Shown here: piece by piece, positions 27,627 through 38,107 of the stretch
Numbering within the stretch: the first letter of the stretch is position 1
Layout of the letters: every line of letters begins with the position of its first letter
NCBI GenBank assembly: GCA_011947345.1
Contig: JAAVTG010000880.1
Location: 36,419-100,418, forward strand
Direction: 5' to 3'
Length of the DNA stretch: 64,000 bases
Source: Phytophthora quininea
Lineage: Eukaryota > Oomycota > Peronosporomycetes > Peronosporales > Peronosporaceae
Notes under the pieces: model-generated
Database searches by the model: none
Seen by the model: only the letters and a program-made list of their open reading frames with translations
What the model was told of the DNA's origin: nothing
Program-made: the position numbers and the translations under genes

Positions 27627-29599
27627 TTAGCACGTTACGATCCACGTGAACGGCTCAGCGTTGGAGATATCTCCACGGTAGAAAATGCTGTCAGTGCCAC
27701 CACGAAATTCCCAGTTGGTGGTAAAGATTGCAAACTTGGACAGACGAAAAGACTCGGTGGTGGTGGTAGTGGTGGTGCCCGGTCGAGGCTTCTGCTGTTC
27801 TAATGTCAATTGGAAGCGCACGGTCGGGTGGTCCGCTTGGAACTTGAATCGCGCTTCATGCAGTCGGTCCTTCCATTCCGACGGTGGACACGTTTTCCGT
27901 GCAAACCCTCGCAGATGAGCGACGTTCACCACCATCAGCGCAAACGCTTGGTCTCGAAAGGATCCTGCAGGCTCTTGCGCCACCAGCGCCACCAGTTGCT
28001 CCACGACAATGTCGAGGCGTCGCATCACGCCGATTTTGATGTTTCGCTGCTGGATGATCGACGACGTCAACGTGACAAATGGGAGCAGTCCGGTGCCCGA
28101 GGTGGACGCCAATGCTGCAATCTCAATGTCCGACAGATGCCTCATCTCTGCGAGCGACTTTAAACCGTGATAGCTGATGGTCTCGAGTGCTTGTGTACCT
28201 GCGTACTTCCCAGCCTCGCGGAAGCTGAACTGCCCCAAATACGGCGAGGATTTTGCCAGTTCATGTAAGAAAGAATCGTCGAATACGGAGAGATCTATCC
28301 GATAACGTGGGTGTAGGAAAACCTTCAGCGACCGCAGGAACGGAAGCCCTTGAACAAGCGCACAAAGTCCGGCTGACGAGTACGGCCGCGTTGGATCGCA
28401 AAATCTAGCGCCATCCGACTCCATAGGCACCACTAATTGCTGCGAGTACGCTAGAGCTAGCTGGGCTGCGCTTGTGATTGCAGCACGCGGCGTATCGGCC
28501 GTTCGGCTCTGCAAGGAGGTGGCGTCGTTGCTTAGGAAGGCTTCTGTGAAATCCAGTGCGAACTCTGTGAGGCGACATTTCCTGGTGGCTCCAAATGGCA
28601 TAAAGAACGCATCTGCGAATGGCACCACAGCCCAGTTAAACTCCCTCAAATGAGTGCACTGCCGACAGAACGTCTCCCATACCTGGAGCGATACTCTCCA
28701 CTCTTCATCGCAGAGCACTGCGCCCCAGCCGTCGCATTGATACGTGAGCTTCCACCCGTCTAAAATCTCCACATTCGGACAAAACTTGGCCACCGCCGTC
28801 AGATATTCATCTGATAGTGTAGGAACGTGCGGCATCACTAATTGCCGCAGGCCTCCGCTCGTTCCACGGAGATACCACCGCTCTAACGCCGCGCCAAGAT
28901 GTCGAATTAACGTTGCATCATCTTCATCCTTCCCGTAAACCCTTGGGAACTGTGGAGCGAGTTTGTTCCACCCTATTGGCAATGGAAACAGCAGAACTTC
29001 CACCTTCAGACAATACTGGGATGCAACACCCAACAACCTCCCAATATCTCTTCGGGTAAGGTACGCCATCTTGGACACGTCCAGTCTCCGCAAGTTCGGA
29101 CAACTACTCAGCAATCGCTCCCAGTCCACTCCTTGCGTCATTTCGGCGCCAATCTTTCTAGTCGAGTGCCCGAACAAGGCGATTCTTAACTCCGTCACCT
29201 TTGTGCCGGTCTCCAGCACCTCCTGCAGCGCTGCGCTTTGCTGGTCCTGCGACTTGTGCGACAGATTAATCTTGAGCGTACGCTTCTGGTACTGCGTCAG
29301 TATCTCGGCCAGAATATCCCCCAGTAGCGACAGACGAGTCTCCACTCTGCGATGGCTGCCAGCGGCGTCTTGTCGGGTCTCGCTAGTCGTCGGCAGCCTC
29401 GCTGCTTGGTGGGCAACACTTTGACGCCCGAGACGTCTTTGACAGCGAACGACACGACCAGCTCCAGCACAGCGCGGGGCAAACTCGACATACAGAATTG
29501 CTCTGTGGGTCGAGGGCTTGCTGCAGCACTGGGCCGGAGCTTGCAGGCTGCGGGGCTGCTCCCTGGCGATGGAGCCGACCGCTTGGTCGGGGAGCTCAT
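27627..29599 (-). CDS. F-box/LRR-like protein, family copy 2
   Basis: About 655 residues. The N-terminus is longer than in copy 1, with a Ser/Pro/Ala-rich leader before LPRAVLELVVSFAVKDVSG and EWRLVCRYWGDILAEIL, the F-box-like part. A 1-nt shift in the C5 run at 29318-29322 falls inside that motif. LRR-like segments follow (CPNLRRLDVSKMAYL, CPNVEILDGWKLTYQ), the signature LREFNWAVVPFADAFF, and a C-terminus with a Thr-run near 27760 (TTTTTT). It lies 106 bp upstream of copy 1 in the same orientation, which suggests tandem duplication, though the sequences have diverged widely. Confidence 0.78.
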
Positions 29600-29775
29600 T
29601 TACGTTAGCGTCGACGACATGCGGAAATCGAGTCAGAAGAAATTAGCCAATGAGAGGAAGTAGTCAGAAACATGCTGCAAGATCAAGCTGAAGGTGAAGA
29701 TCATCCGTGTTAATATGCTTCTAGTTGTAGAGAAGAATGGAGAGCCTTCTGGGTAAGGCCTTGTAGCTTGGCAAG

Positions 29776-29922
29776 TTACTTCTTGTTCTTCTTGCCGCCC
29801 TTCTTTCCCTTGGCGTCGTCCTTAGCAGCGGCCTCCTGCTTGCCGCCCTTCTTGTTGTCAGCCGCGGCATTCTTCTCGGCGGCGGGCTTGTCCTCCTGCT
29901 GCTGCTTGGTCTTGCGGCCCAT
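29776..29922 (-). CDS. 48-residue Lys/Ala-rich protein, copy A
   Basis: The tiny protein starts MGRKTKQQQEDKPAAEKN and ends GKKGGKKNKK; more than a quarter of residues are Lys. It has no signal peptide or membrane segment and looks disordered. The identical protein is encoded on the opposite strand at 30380-30526. An oomycete-type core promoter lies 49-60 bp upstream of the ATG, which makes this a likely real, expressed gene despite its size. The composition suggests a nucleic-acid or ribosome-associated protein, but I do not recognise a family. Confidence 0.75.
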   Translation of the reverse strand: MGRKTKQQQEDKPAAEKNAAADNKKGGKQEAAAKDDAKGKKGGKKNKK

Positions 29923-29970
29923 TGTTGTTTGGTGGTGGTGGTTGCTTGGCTTGTGGAGGTCGAGGCGAGT

Positions 29971-29982
29971 TGAGGAATGAGC
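29971..29982 (-). promoter_or_regulatory. Oomycete core promoter (Inr) for copy A
   Basis: GCTCATTCCTCA matches the first 12 positions of the oomycete initiator plus flanking element GCTCATTYYNCAWTTT, located 49 bp before the start codon of copy A. The same 12 bases precede copy B on the other strand. Confidence 0.7.
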
Positions 29983-30322
29983 TTTGGAAAAGAGAGGTGA
30001 TGCTGGCAACGACTAGCTCGGTTCTCGATTGTTGCTGCAGTGGTTTCAAACGACTAGTTAGTTTTTCAAGCCGACTCCAAAGGTGCCATCGCGCGGACCG
30101 TTGCCCAGATGCAACCGTTTATTGTACTTGAGATGAGTATGAAGCCGATCTTGCCTAAGTTGAAGTTGCCTTCAACTTCAGACGCAAAATGCATTCTTGT
30201 CGGGGTCTGACCACGAAACGGAGGCAACGACCAAGCTGCAGAGCACATATCTCGTGCCAAGTTGCCGTTAGAAAACGGTCCGTGCAACCACTGCTTCCGG
30301 ATCTGCGTCGGTATCTCCTCAA

Positions 30323-30334
30323 GCTCATTCCTCA
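30323..30334 (+). promoter_or_regulatory. Oomycete core promoter (Inr) for copy B
   Basis: GCTCATTCCTCA, the same initiator match as at copy A, ending 46 bp upstream of the copy B ATG. Confidence 0.7.
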
Positions 30335-30379
30335 ACTCGCCTCGACCTCCACAAGCCAAGCAACCACCACCAACCAACA

Positions 30380-30526
30380 ATGGGCCGCAAGACCAAGCAA
30401 CAGCAGGAGGACAAGCCCGCCGCCGAGAAGAATGCCGCGGCTGACAACAAGAAGGGCGGCAAGCAGGAGGCCGCTGCCAAGGACGACGCCAAGGGAAAGA
30501 AGGGCGGCAAGAAGAACAAGAAGTAA
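30380..30526 (+). CDS. 48-residue Lys/Ala-rich protein, copy B
   Basis: Encodes exactly the same 48 residues as copy A at 29776-29922 (MGRKTKQQQ start, KKGGKKNKK end) from the opposite strand. The two genes are divergent across about 460 bp. Identity of the proteins while flanks differ points to a recent inverted duplication or gene conversion. Function unknown. Confidence 0.75.
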   Translation: MGRKTKQQQEDKPAAEKNAAADNKKGGKQEAAAKDDAKGKKGGKKNKK

Positions 30527-30671
30527 ATCTCTTCGACGACAAGACTGCAGTGTCGTCCGCTGCATCCTCACTAGCACCATAAAATATCAACACGGATGAC
30601 AATTCAATTCATGAACTTTGCTTTTTCACTTTACGGATAGCAACCACATTATGCAACATCTTGTTGTCATT

Positions 30672-32385
30672 TTACGGCGCACTCATTGCCTTGACCTTCT
30701 TGTCTTCCTCCACTTGCAACTGACGACGCAAGATTTTCCCCGATAACGTTTTTGGGATCAAATCCACGAACTCAACCTGACGGACACGCTTGTAGGGCGC
30801 CACCTTCCCCGCCACGTAGTTCATGACATCTTCAGCAGAGGTCGAAGCATCTGGTTTCAGCACCACGAACGCCTTGGGAATCTCCTCGCCAGTCTTCAGA
30901 TCTTTGCTACGTACGCAGCAAGCATCCGCCACTTCCGGGTAACCAAGCAACACGTCTTCCAGCTCCGCGGGAGCCACCTGGTGCCCCTTGTATTTGATCA
31001 TCTCTTTCAGTCTGTCCACGATGAAGACGAAGCCGTCCTCATCAATGTACCCCACATCGCCAGTGTGGCAGAAACCATCGTCCGTGAACGCCTTGTCATT
31101 CTCTTCCGGGCTCTTGTAGTACCCTTTCATCATAGCAGGCGTGCGGATCAGCAGTTCCCCGTTTGCTTAGGACCTAGGAACTCGCCAGTGTTAAGACACT
31201 GCACCTTGGCCTCGGAATTCGGCAAGAGCTGACCAGTGGATCCGGGTCGGTTGATTTCGTACGCCGGCATGGTCACCGGTCCGCAGAATTCCGTCATGCC
31301 GTATCCCTGTCCAACCTTGGCGCCAAGACGCTTAAATACCGCTTGTTCGACTTCGATTCCCAACGGAGCGCCACCAGCACCCACAAACTTGACTGCAGAG
31401 AGGTCGTACTTGTCCACCGCCGGGTGTTTTGCCAAGAACTGCACGATGGGCGGTGCACAGTGCAAATTCCAGACCTTGTACTTGGAGACTACACTGAGAT
31501 AGACGTCGGGGTCGAACCGCGGCATGACGATCGTCGTCCAGTTCCGGTAGATCGCGGTGTGGAAGAGTAGCGTGGCTAGTACGTGGAAGAAGGGCAGGAC
31601 GCCGACCGTGTACTCCATGTCCTTCTCCGAGTAGCTGGACATCATGGCGCCGGAAAACAGCGCACGGCTAGTCAATTGCACGCCCTTCGGTCGAGCGGTG
31701 GTGCCGCTTGAGAACGGCATGGCAACGACGTCGTCCGAGTCGATCGGTGGTAGGTTGGGGAAGGGGATATCCAAAGTCAGCAAGTCCTCGATCGACGTCA
31801 ATGACGCAGAAGTATCTGCTCGGCCGATCGTGAAGACGTTCTGCAGGTCGATGCCACAGAGCGACGCAGCTTTGACGGCCGTCTCCGCCAACTTGGAGTG
31901 CGTGATGATAGCGACAGTCTACAGAGCATTAAAAGTTGATGAGTTTGATGTTGTAGAGTAATGAATCCTTTCAATTTGCTCACATCGGAGTGCTTCAACT
32001 GGTCCGACAGCTCTTCTCATGGAACAACGGCGACGCCGACGAGCAGACCGCGCCGAGGCGCATCAACGCCATGAAAATCACCGGATACTCGACGCAGTTG
32101 AACGAATGCAGCGTCACAATCTGCGGTTCAGAATTGAATTAGCATCCCATCGTTGCAAATGGTACGCATACGTCTTACATCTCCTTTCTTAATGCCTTTG
32201 TTCGCCAATGCAGCACAGAGCTTCCGTGCTTGATGGTACACGTCCGACCACGTCAGCGTGTGCTCCGTAATGGCGCAGATGTACGCCGCCTTGTCAGGAG
32301 AGTCCTCTGCGCGCTGCTCCAGCCAATTCCACGCAGTTTGGCCCTGCGGGATCGGGATGATGCCGTGCGGGGACTTGAAGATCAT
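30672..32385 (-). CDS. 4-coumarate-CoA-ligase-like acyl-CoA synthetase ACS1
   Basis: ANL-superfamily enzyme that adenylates a carboxylic acid and transfers it to CoA. Exon 1 starts at MIFKSPHGIIPIPQ; the second covers VTLHSFNCVEYPVIFMALMR and the third starts at TVAIITHSKLAE. The AMP-binding loop PFSSGTTARPKG, the GYGMTE motif, GYIDEDGFVFIVDRLKE and the C-terminal [10 protein letters not shown] with the catalytic lysine are all present. About 540 residues, as usual for 4CL. Apparent 1-nt shifts lie at 31157-31160 and about 32015. The ATG at 32385 matches the start of the paralogues; an initiator-like TCATTCTC lies just upstream, inside the longer open frame. Unlike ACS2-ACS5 it ends in SAP, so a PTS1 is not evident. 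Confidence 0.93.
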
Positions 32386-32642
32386 CGTCGCAATGTCTTG
32401 AACGGATACCAGCGAAAGCGAGAATGACATCGTGCGGACTGCTGGCCCTGGATCTGCATGGCCTTGATGACCATCGACTGCTTGTCAAATGCATCCGGCA
32501 GGTATCGTCTGCCGGCCCGCGGTCGCGTGCGGGTCGTGGACCTCGCAGCTGGTCATGACATCAACGAAGCCGAGGTGATCCCGTCAATGCGTACACGTCC
32601 AAGACGGCACGAGTCAGGCGTAGCAATTGGCTTTGATCACCT

Positions 32643-34439
32643 TCACATGCGGCTTCGCAGTCTCAACCTGTCCAGTTTGACTCGCTCGTCCTGCAGGTGC
32701 TGCAACTCCTCCCGTAGCACCTTGCCTGACGCGCTCTTGGGGATTGCAGAGACAAATTCCACCTCGCGCACGCGCTTGAAGCTCGCGAGTTTGCCGGCCA
32801 CGCAGGTCATGAGTTCTTGCTCGGTCACCAAGGTCTCACCATCCTTCCGCACCACAAAGGCCTTAGGCATCTCCTCCCCGTGGCGGCATCAAAGCCACGG
32901 ACACAGACTGCGTCGGCCACCGACGGGTGATGCAATAGCGCGTCTTCAAGCTCCGCCGGGGCTACTTGATGACCCTTGTACTTGATCAGCTCCTTGAGAC
33001 GGTCGACGATAAAGACGTAGCCGTCATCGTCGATGTATCCGATGTCACCAGTGCGAATGAAGCCGTCGACGGTGAACGCTGCTCGGTTCGCGTCGAGGTC
33101 GTTATAGTAGCCCTTCATCATGGACGGGGTCCTGAACAACAGCTCACCGGTCTGGTTCGCCGGTAGATCTTCGTCCGTGTCGAGGGCTTTGACTTTCATC
33201 TCGACGTTGGGGAGCAGTCGACCAGTCGATCCGTCCCGAGCGTGGGTGAGGCTGCAGTTCGATACGCCTCCGGCGAATTCCGTCATGCCGTAGCCCTGCA
33301 GAACTCTAGCACCGATACGTTCCTCCACAGCTTTCTCCACCTCTTTCCCCATGGGGGCTCCGCCACAACCGATCACCTTCACACTCGACAGATCGAACTT
33401 GTCGACCATCGGGTGCTTCGCTAAAAGAGGACGAGCGGCGGGGCCAACGTTAATTTCTCGAGACGGTACTTCTCCACGGCACGGAGGAACGTTTCAGGCT
33501 CGAACTTCGGCAACACGACCAGCGCGAGGCCCTTGTAGATGGTCGCGTGGAACAGTAAAGCTGCTAGGATGTGGAAGAACGGCAGCAAGCCCAAGAAGTA
33601 GGGGAGCTCGTCTTCAAGCGCGGATAGTTGGACAGACGTCGCTAGCATCGCTCGACCAGTGAGTTCCACACCCTTGGGTTTCCCCGTCGTCCCGCTTGAA
33701 AACGGGAGCGTGACGACGTCCATAGGATCCATCGGTGGCAGGATTAGCGGGTGATCCTCTGCGATTAAGTTCCTACAAACAAGCGTCGAGTTAGAGTCGT
33801 AATAGAGCACTCTGTTGGATTGAAAAACTTACTCCAGCGTTTGCGATGGAGCGAAGTTGTCGCCTTTGCCGTCACCGAAGACGAACACGCGGTTTGGTGG
33901 AAGACGACAGAGCTCAGCACCTTCAGCTATTGCTGCTCCCAAAGCTAGGTGTCCGATAACCACCGTCGCCTAGGAAATGAACATCTTGTTAATTATCGGA
34001 CAGAGCAAGCTCACATCACATACGGATAACTCACGTTCGCGGTTTCAATTTGACTAGCGAGTTCTTTGCCGTTGAGCATCGACGGCGAGGGTGAGCAGAC
34101 CGCGCCCAAACGATTCAGCGCGAGGAATACGACCGGGTACTCGAGACAGTTGAAAGAATGCAGGACGACGATCTGCAACAACATTCCAAGTCGTTAGGAC
34201 GAGTTACATGTGACGGTATTGACGACCGACACGTACGTCTCCTCTCTTCATTCCTCGTACAGCCAAGCCTGCAGAGAGCGCTGTCGCCTTCTTGAGCGTC
34301 TCCGCGTACGTCATCACCTTGTCCGTGACCCCGCAGACAAATGCTGGTTTATCACCACGCTCGCGGGCATGCAATTCTAACATGTTCCAAATGGTTTCCC
34401 CGGAATCGGGACATTTGGATGCAGCGACCTGAAAATCAT
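32643..34439 (-). CDS. 4CL-like acyl-CoA synthetase ACS2, predicted peroxisomal
   Basis: Same fold and motifs as ACS1: [35 protein letters not shown] and KSASGKVLRE. Four exons can be followed: 34439 to about 34246, about 34173-34036, about 33970-33832, and about 33775-32643, with short introns. One intron more than ACS3 separates VVIGHLALGAAIAEGAELC from LIAEDHPLILPP. The C-terminus is RLRSRM, and SRM is a known PTS1 variant, so a peroxisomal enzyme is likely. Apparent 1-nt shifts fall in runs at 34398-34401, 33423-33426 and 32876-32879. Substrate cannot be told from the sequence; the 4CL-like family includes enzymes for phenylpropanoid, fatty and jasmonate-precursor acids. Confidence 0.93.
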
Positions 34440-34672
34440 GGTGAACGGCAACGGAGCTGATGGATAGCGAGCAAATGCGTAAATGATCAGCAGCCTGGAC
34501 CTCGAGCAGGTCCACCGCAGGTATCATCGTCTTTACTCAAGCTCAGTTGGTGTCGTCTTCGATTCCTTTCGTGTTTAAAGCCGGCTGCTGTATCTATTGT
34601 GTTGTCTTGCGTTGGAGGATTTTATCTGACAAGCATTTTGGAATGGTATCCAGCAATGACCTCTCATTCACC

Positions 34673-34689
34673 GTCCTTGACAGGGTTCG
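34673..34689. repeat. hAT left target-site duplication and TIR
   Basis: GTCCTTGA at 34673-34680 followed directly by the TIR CAGGGTTCG at 34681-34689. Confidence 0.95.
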
Positions 34690-35008
34690 CCAAAACCCAT
34701 GGTTTGAAATTTTGACGGGTGGACTCAGAACTGGGTGGGTGGGTCTAGGTAATTGGGTATTTTGACCCATATGACGTCATGACCCGCTGTCGCGAGACCA
34801 GTGGTCCTGCGGTCTAAGAGAGACCGTCTGTAGCTCGTCTTCCTCCTAAAAGTCTTATCTAAATGTGCAAACCGCGGTTAATCGTGGACTGGTGTACCGT
34901 TGCAGCCAATATTTGTAGCAAACCCCTACCATCGGGCTCTATCCCCGATGTTTCGTCCTCGGTTGCTCACTTCCTCATTTGAGCAGTTCCAAGTACCCCC
35001 CCGTCAGC

Positions 35009-36920
35009 ATGAGCTTCTCGTCGCCCATCGACCTGGCCTCCCCATCGAAGCAACCCTCGTCTCGCAGCCGACTCGGCCTCTGTCCCTGTCACGGTGACGA
35101 GGACTTGGAGGGAGGTAACCCGTCTTGTCCGGTTAGCCAACACGCCGTGGGAGCGAAGCGCAAGGCCAATTCCCCGCCGCAGCCACCTGCCAAGCGCGGT
35201 AGGCGCAAGGACCCCATCTGGGAGGACGTGATTGTCGCAGATGATGTCGTCTCATGCAAGAAGTGCGAGAAGATCATCCACCGTCTGGGTGAGACGCATG
35301 TGGAAAGGGTGCATGACCACTTCAAGCGCAAGTGCTCCAAGCGGTTCCAGACCAGAGCCATCACGGACTGTTTTCCGCCTGCTCTAAGCCGAACCAAGCT
35401 CGCATCGTTCCATCGGCAGTTTGCGTTGTGGTTCTATTCCACGGGTATGGCCTTTAACAAGGTTAACCACGAGTATCTTGGCCATGTTGAACCCTGGCGC
35501 TGTGGTCCCGACCCTCGTGAGCTCTCGGCGACGCTGTTGGATGCCTCGTATGGGGAGTTGAACGCGATGATGCATCGGGTTAACGGGAAGAAGTGCACCC
35601 TCGCCACAGATGCTTGGACCGACGTCAACGGAAAGAGTGTGATCAATTACATCTTGATTTGCGGTGAAGAAACGTATCTTCTGGAGACAGTCTACACGGG
35701 CTCTATCTCGCATAGCGCGGTCTTTCTGGCAGCTGACATCAAGCGCGTCATCGAAGCTACAAGATTTACGACCATCTCTGCTGTCGTCACCGACAATACC
35801 AGCACAAACCAGCTGGTGTGGCAAATATTGCAGGTGAACTATCCGCATATGTTCTTCCACGGCTGCATTTCCCACGTCATTCATCTCGCCGTCAAGGATC
35901 TGGTCGCGAGGTTGCCGTGGCTCAAGACACTGGAGGAGAATTCCCGCAAGCTTGTGCGGTTCTTCAAGAAGCATCAGCAGTTATGGGCAGAGCTTCGCCG
36001 TCTGCAGATGCTTGAGGGTAAAAGGCATTAGTGATGCCTGCGGACACTCGTTGGGGAACGATCGAGAAGTGTTTCGAGTCGCTGCTGGAGTCGGAAGAGA
36101 TTCTACACGCTTTCGTCAGCGGAAGAGAGTTCCTGAAGGCCAAGACAAAGGAGCAGAAGGCGAAGCGCCGGATGGCATTTGATGTTGTGCGCAGTAAGGA
36201 CTTCGTTCCGCACCTGAAAAGGCAATCGCGCTGCTGAACGTCTTGTCACGATTCCAGACGGTTTTCGAGCGCAACACACGGCCGATCTCTGACGTGTACA
36301 AGATGTTTCTCGACTTACCTGGCACCTACAACAGCATGAAAATGCCGCTCGGTGAGCTAGGGATCATCTCAGGCGTACTGCGTGAGCGTTTCGACTTCGT
36401 GTATGGTGACGCTCATGGAGTCTCATACCTTCTGGATCCCCGCTATGCTGGCAAAGGCATGGACCAGAACACCCGAGAGTCTGTTGAGGACTTCATCGCG
36501 CAGTGGAATGGACCCGAGAATGAGAGCGCGACCATGGTCGAGTTGATGAAGTTTCAAGCATCTACTCTACAACCGTCGCGTCAAGTCAAGCTTGTTCAAG
36601 ACAAAAGCATCGGCGTCCGCGAGTTTTGGAGTGGGTTGCACGGATTCCCTTTGCTCCAGAAGATCGCGACCACCGCCTTTGCTTCTGCGTGCTCAAGTGC
36701 CGCCGCAGAAAGAAACTTTTCGGCCCACAAGTTCGTGCATTCGTCGCTGCGCAACCGCCTCAAAGAGACTAGTGTTGAGAAGTTGGTCTTCATCTTCTTC
36801 AACATGAAGAATCTTCAGGTTGAAGATTTGGACCTCTTCAACCTGGTTGAGGATGTGCTTGGGACCGGTGGTGAGAACGACAACGACAACAACCAAGATA
36901 GTGACTACGAGTACTACTAG
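35009..36920 (+). CDS. hAT-family transposase
   Basis: About 637 residues. A BED-type zinc finger is visible at about residues 65-115 (DVVSCKKCEKIIHRL then HVERVHDHFKRKC). The RNase H-like core shows ATDAWTDVNGKS (first Asp), SAVVTDNTSTNQ (second Asp), GCISHVIHLAVKD (C-x2-H) and PADTRWGT (the RW motif). The C-terminal dimerisation region shows SSAAAERNFSAHKFVHSS and ends in an Asp/Asn-rich tail. Two 1-nt shifts lie near 36027 and in the A-run at 36217-36220; across both the family motifs continue, so the enzyme may be intact and the element autonomous. The frame is open 30 bp further upstream, but 35009 is the first ATG. Confidence 0.92.
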
Positions 36921-36992
36921 GCTGTTCACTTTAATACATGTTTCTTTCTTTACATCTTACTTGATAGATGTGGTTGTCTTACTCCATTTCCC

Positions 36993-37064
36993 TTAGCCAA
37001 GTTATGGACCTTAGCCGAAATGAGGACCTTAGCCAAAATGGGGCCCACAGCCGAAATGAGGACC
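36993..37064 (+). repeat. Four 18-bp tandem units inside the hAT element
   Basis: Four adjacent imperfect units of exactly 18 bp, each close to TTAGCCGAAATGAGGACC, lie between the transposase and the RING-type gene. A looser two-fold repeat with CTTACCAGAA follows to about 37170. Subterminal repeats in hAT elements often bind transposase, but these lie far from the ends, so their role is open. Confidence 0.85.
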
Positions 37065-37359
37065 GCCGTTATCCTTACCAGAAAGCATATCTTCGCAATC
37101 TTATTACTATCTGAACATAATTTTATTCTTACCAGAACAAGAAACGTATCTTTGAAGTCTTATTCGGACAACAACAAATGTCAGTCTGCTTTGTTGTCTT
37201 ATTCAGCACCTTTTTCTCTATCGCAAAAGTTCATATTAAAACTGTTGTCTATTATGCCTTTTGATTGGATAAAATGGATAAGAAATTTGATGAGAAATAT
37301 ACAAACACAAATGAATTTTATTGGTTCTTAGAGCAAGCAAAACGACATGTTTACGAACC

Positions 37360-37877
37360 CTAATCCTCCTCCATGTAATCACTGTCGTCGTCATCCGACT
37401 CGAATTCCAGGTCATCGCCCATCCACCACCACTGTTCGTCAATGACGTCGTACTGACGTGGTGGTGGCGGCGGGCGTGCACGGGCACCGGGAACACCGGG
37501 AAGCGGCACATCGGGCAAGTGGCATCGATGCCCCTTGTGTCGATGTGTGCGCTAATGCACGACCGGCAGAACGCCGCCCGGCAGCGGCTGCACGTCAGCG
37601 AGTCGTTGGGAGCTTCCCAACAGATCGGGCAGTTCGGGCCTTGATTGCGTGCATCTGGTGCCGACTGCACGATGACTGAGGCGGCAACGACCGCAGCAAC
37701 AAACCGCTGCATGCCCTGGAAGCGCCTGGCCCGGCGGCGGGCATTGCGCTGCTGGCGCCGGCGCTCCATCACCAGGGAGGGGTTGAGTCGCCTGCTGCAA
37801 ATTGCAGACCCCTGGTGACGTCGGACAGAGGCGGCGTGGCGAAACAGGTGTCGGCAGCTTGGGCAGTAGAAGTCCAT
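37360..37877 (-). CDS. C2HC plus RING-type zinc-finger protein carried by the hAT element
   Basis: About 172 residues. The N-terminus MDFYCPSCRHLFRHAAS contains C-x2-C and, further on, H and C residues of a zinc-finger-like knot. A basic RRRQQRNARRRARR stretch follows, then a RING-like cluster with eight cysteines: CPIC, LTCSRC, FCRSC and CPMC in the order of a RING finger, with Cys where the fourth ligand is usually His. RING proteins are mostly E3 ubiquitin ligases. A 1-nt shift after CPMCRFP leads into a tail with QWWWMGDDLEFESDDDDSDY. The gene lies wholly between the transposon ends, opposite to the transposase. An E3 role is inferred; it may also be a DNA-binding accessory protein of the element. 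Confidence 0.78.
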
Positions 37878-38021
37878 TGTTGAAATGGCCTCCTTCACCA
37901 CGCTGCCTCTTGTCTCCCGAAGACGAGTAAGAACGCTAAACCAAAAAAGACCCAATTTCTTATGATTTGGGCGGGTGGGCTTTTATTTTACCCAAAATCC
38001 AAAAAACTAAAACCCTATTTT

Positions 38022-38038
38022 CGAACCCTGGTCCTTGA
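38022..38038. repeat. hAT right TIR and target-site duplication
   Basis: TIR CGAACCCTG at 38022-38030 followed by the second copy of GTCCTTGA at 38031-38038. Confidence 0.95.
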
Positions 38039-38107
38039 CCACAACAAAAGCTTTCGAGATCTCCTCTCCAGTAACGAAAGCGAGTCCATGCACGCAGCAC
38101 GAGTCAG

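Larger units (their letters stand above)
29776..30526. repeat. Inverted duplication around a 48-codon gene pair
   Basis: Arms at 29776-29984 (minus) and 30321-30526 (plus) are near-identical in inverse orientation: each holds the core promoter, a leader of about 45 bp and the full 48-codon frame. The leaders differ by a few bases in a CAACCACCA run. Similarity ends at the stop codons on the outside and just upstream of GCTCATTCC on the inside. The 336 bp between the arms show no gene. Confidence 0.9.
34681..38030. mobile_element. hAT transposon with intact ends and a RING-type passenger gene
   Basis: The element of 3,350 bp begins CAGGGTTCG and ends CGAACCCTG, a 9-bp perfect terminal inverted repeat followed by imperfect pairing. 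It is flanked on both sides by the 8-bp duplication GTCCTTGA, the length typical of hAT. The matching ACS3 site at about 45270 holds one uninterrupted copy of that octamer and so gives the empty site. Inside lie a hAT transposase (35009-36920, plus) and a zinc-finger/RING-type gene (37360-37877, minus). Clean ends and a perfect duplication point to a recent insertion. Confidence 0.95.
34540..38107 (-). pseudogene. 3' fragment of an acyl-CoA synthetase gene, split by the hAT element
   Basis: Positions 34540-34680 and 38031-38107, read together without the inserted element, resemble the 3' end and downstream flank of ACS3 (45050-45340): the same GTTGGTGTCGTCTTCGA flank, the GKI-type C-terminal coding region and the CACGCAGCACGAGTCAG block. 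Frames are broken and the C-terminus is degenerate, and homology stops at 38107. It is a dead partial copy, not a gene. Confidence 0.8.

Noticed and set aside
30066..30602. 178-codon frame on the minus strand across the inverted repeat
   Set aside because: Antisense shadow of the 48-codon gene and its leader.
37020..37331. 103-codon open frame across the 18-bp repeats
   Set aside because: Made largely by the tandem repeat and AT-rich sequence; no similarity to a known protein.
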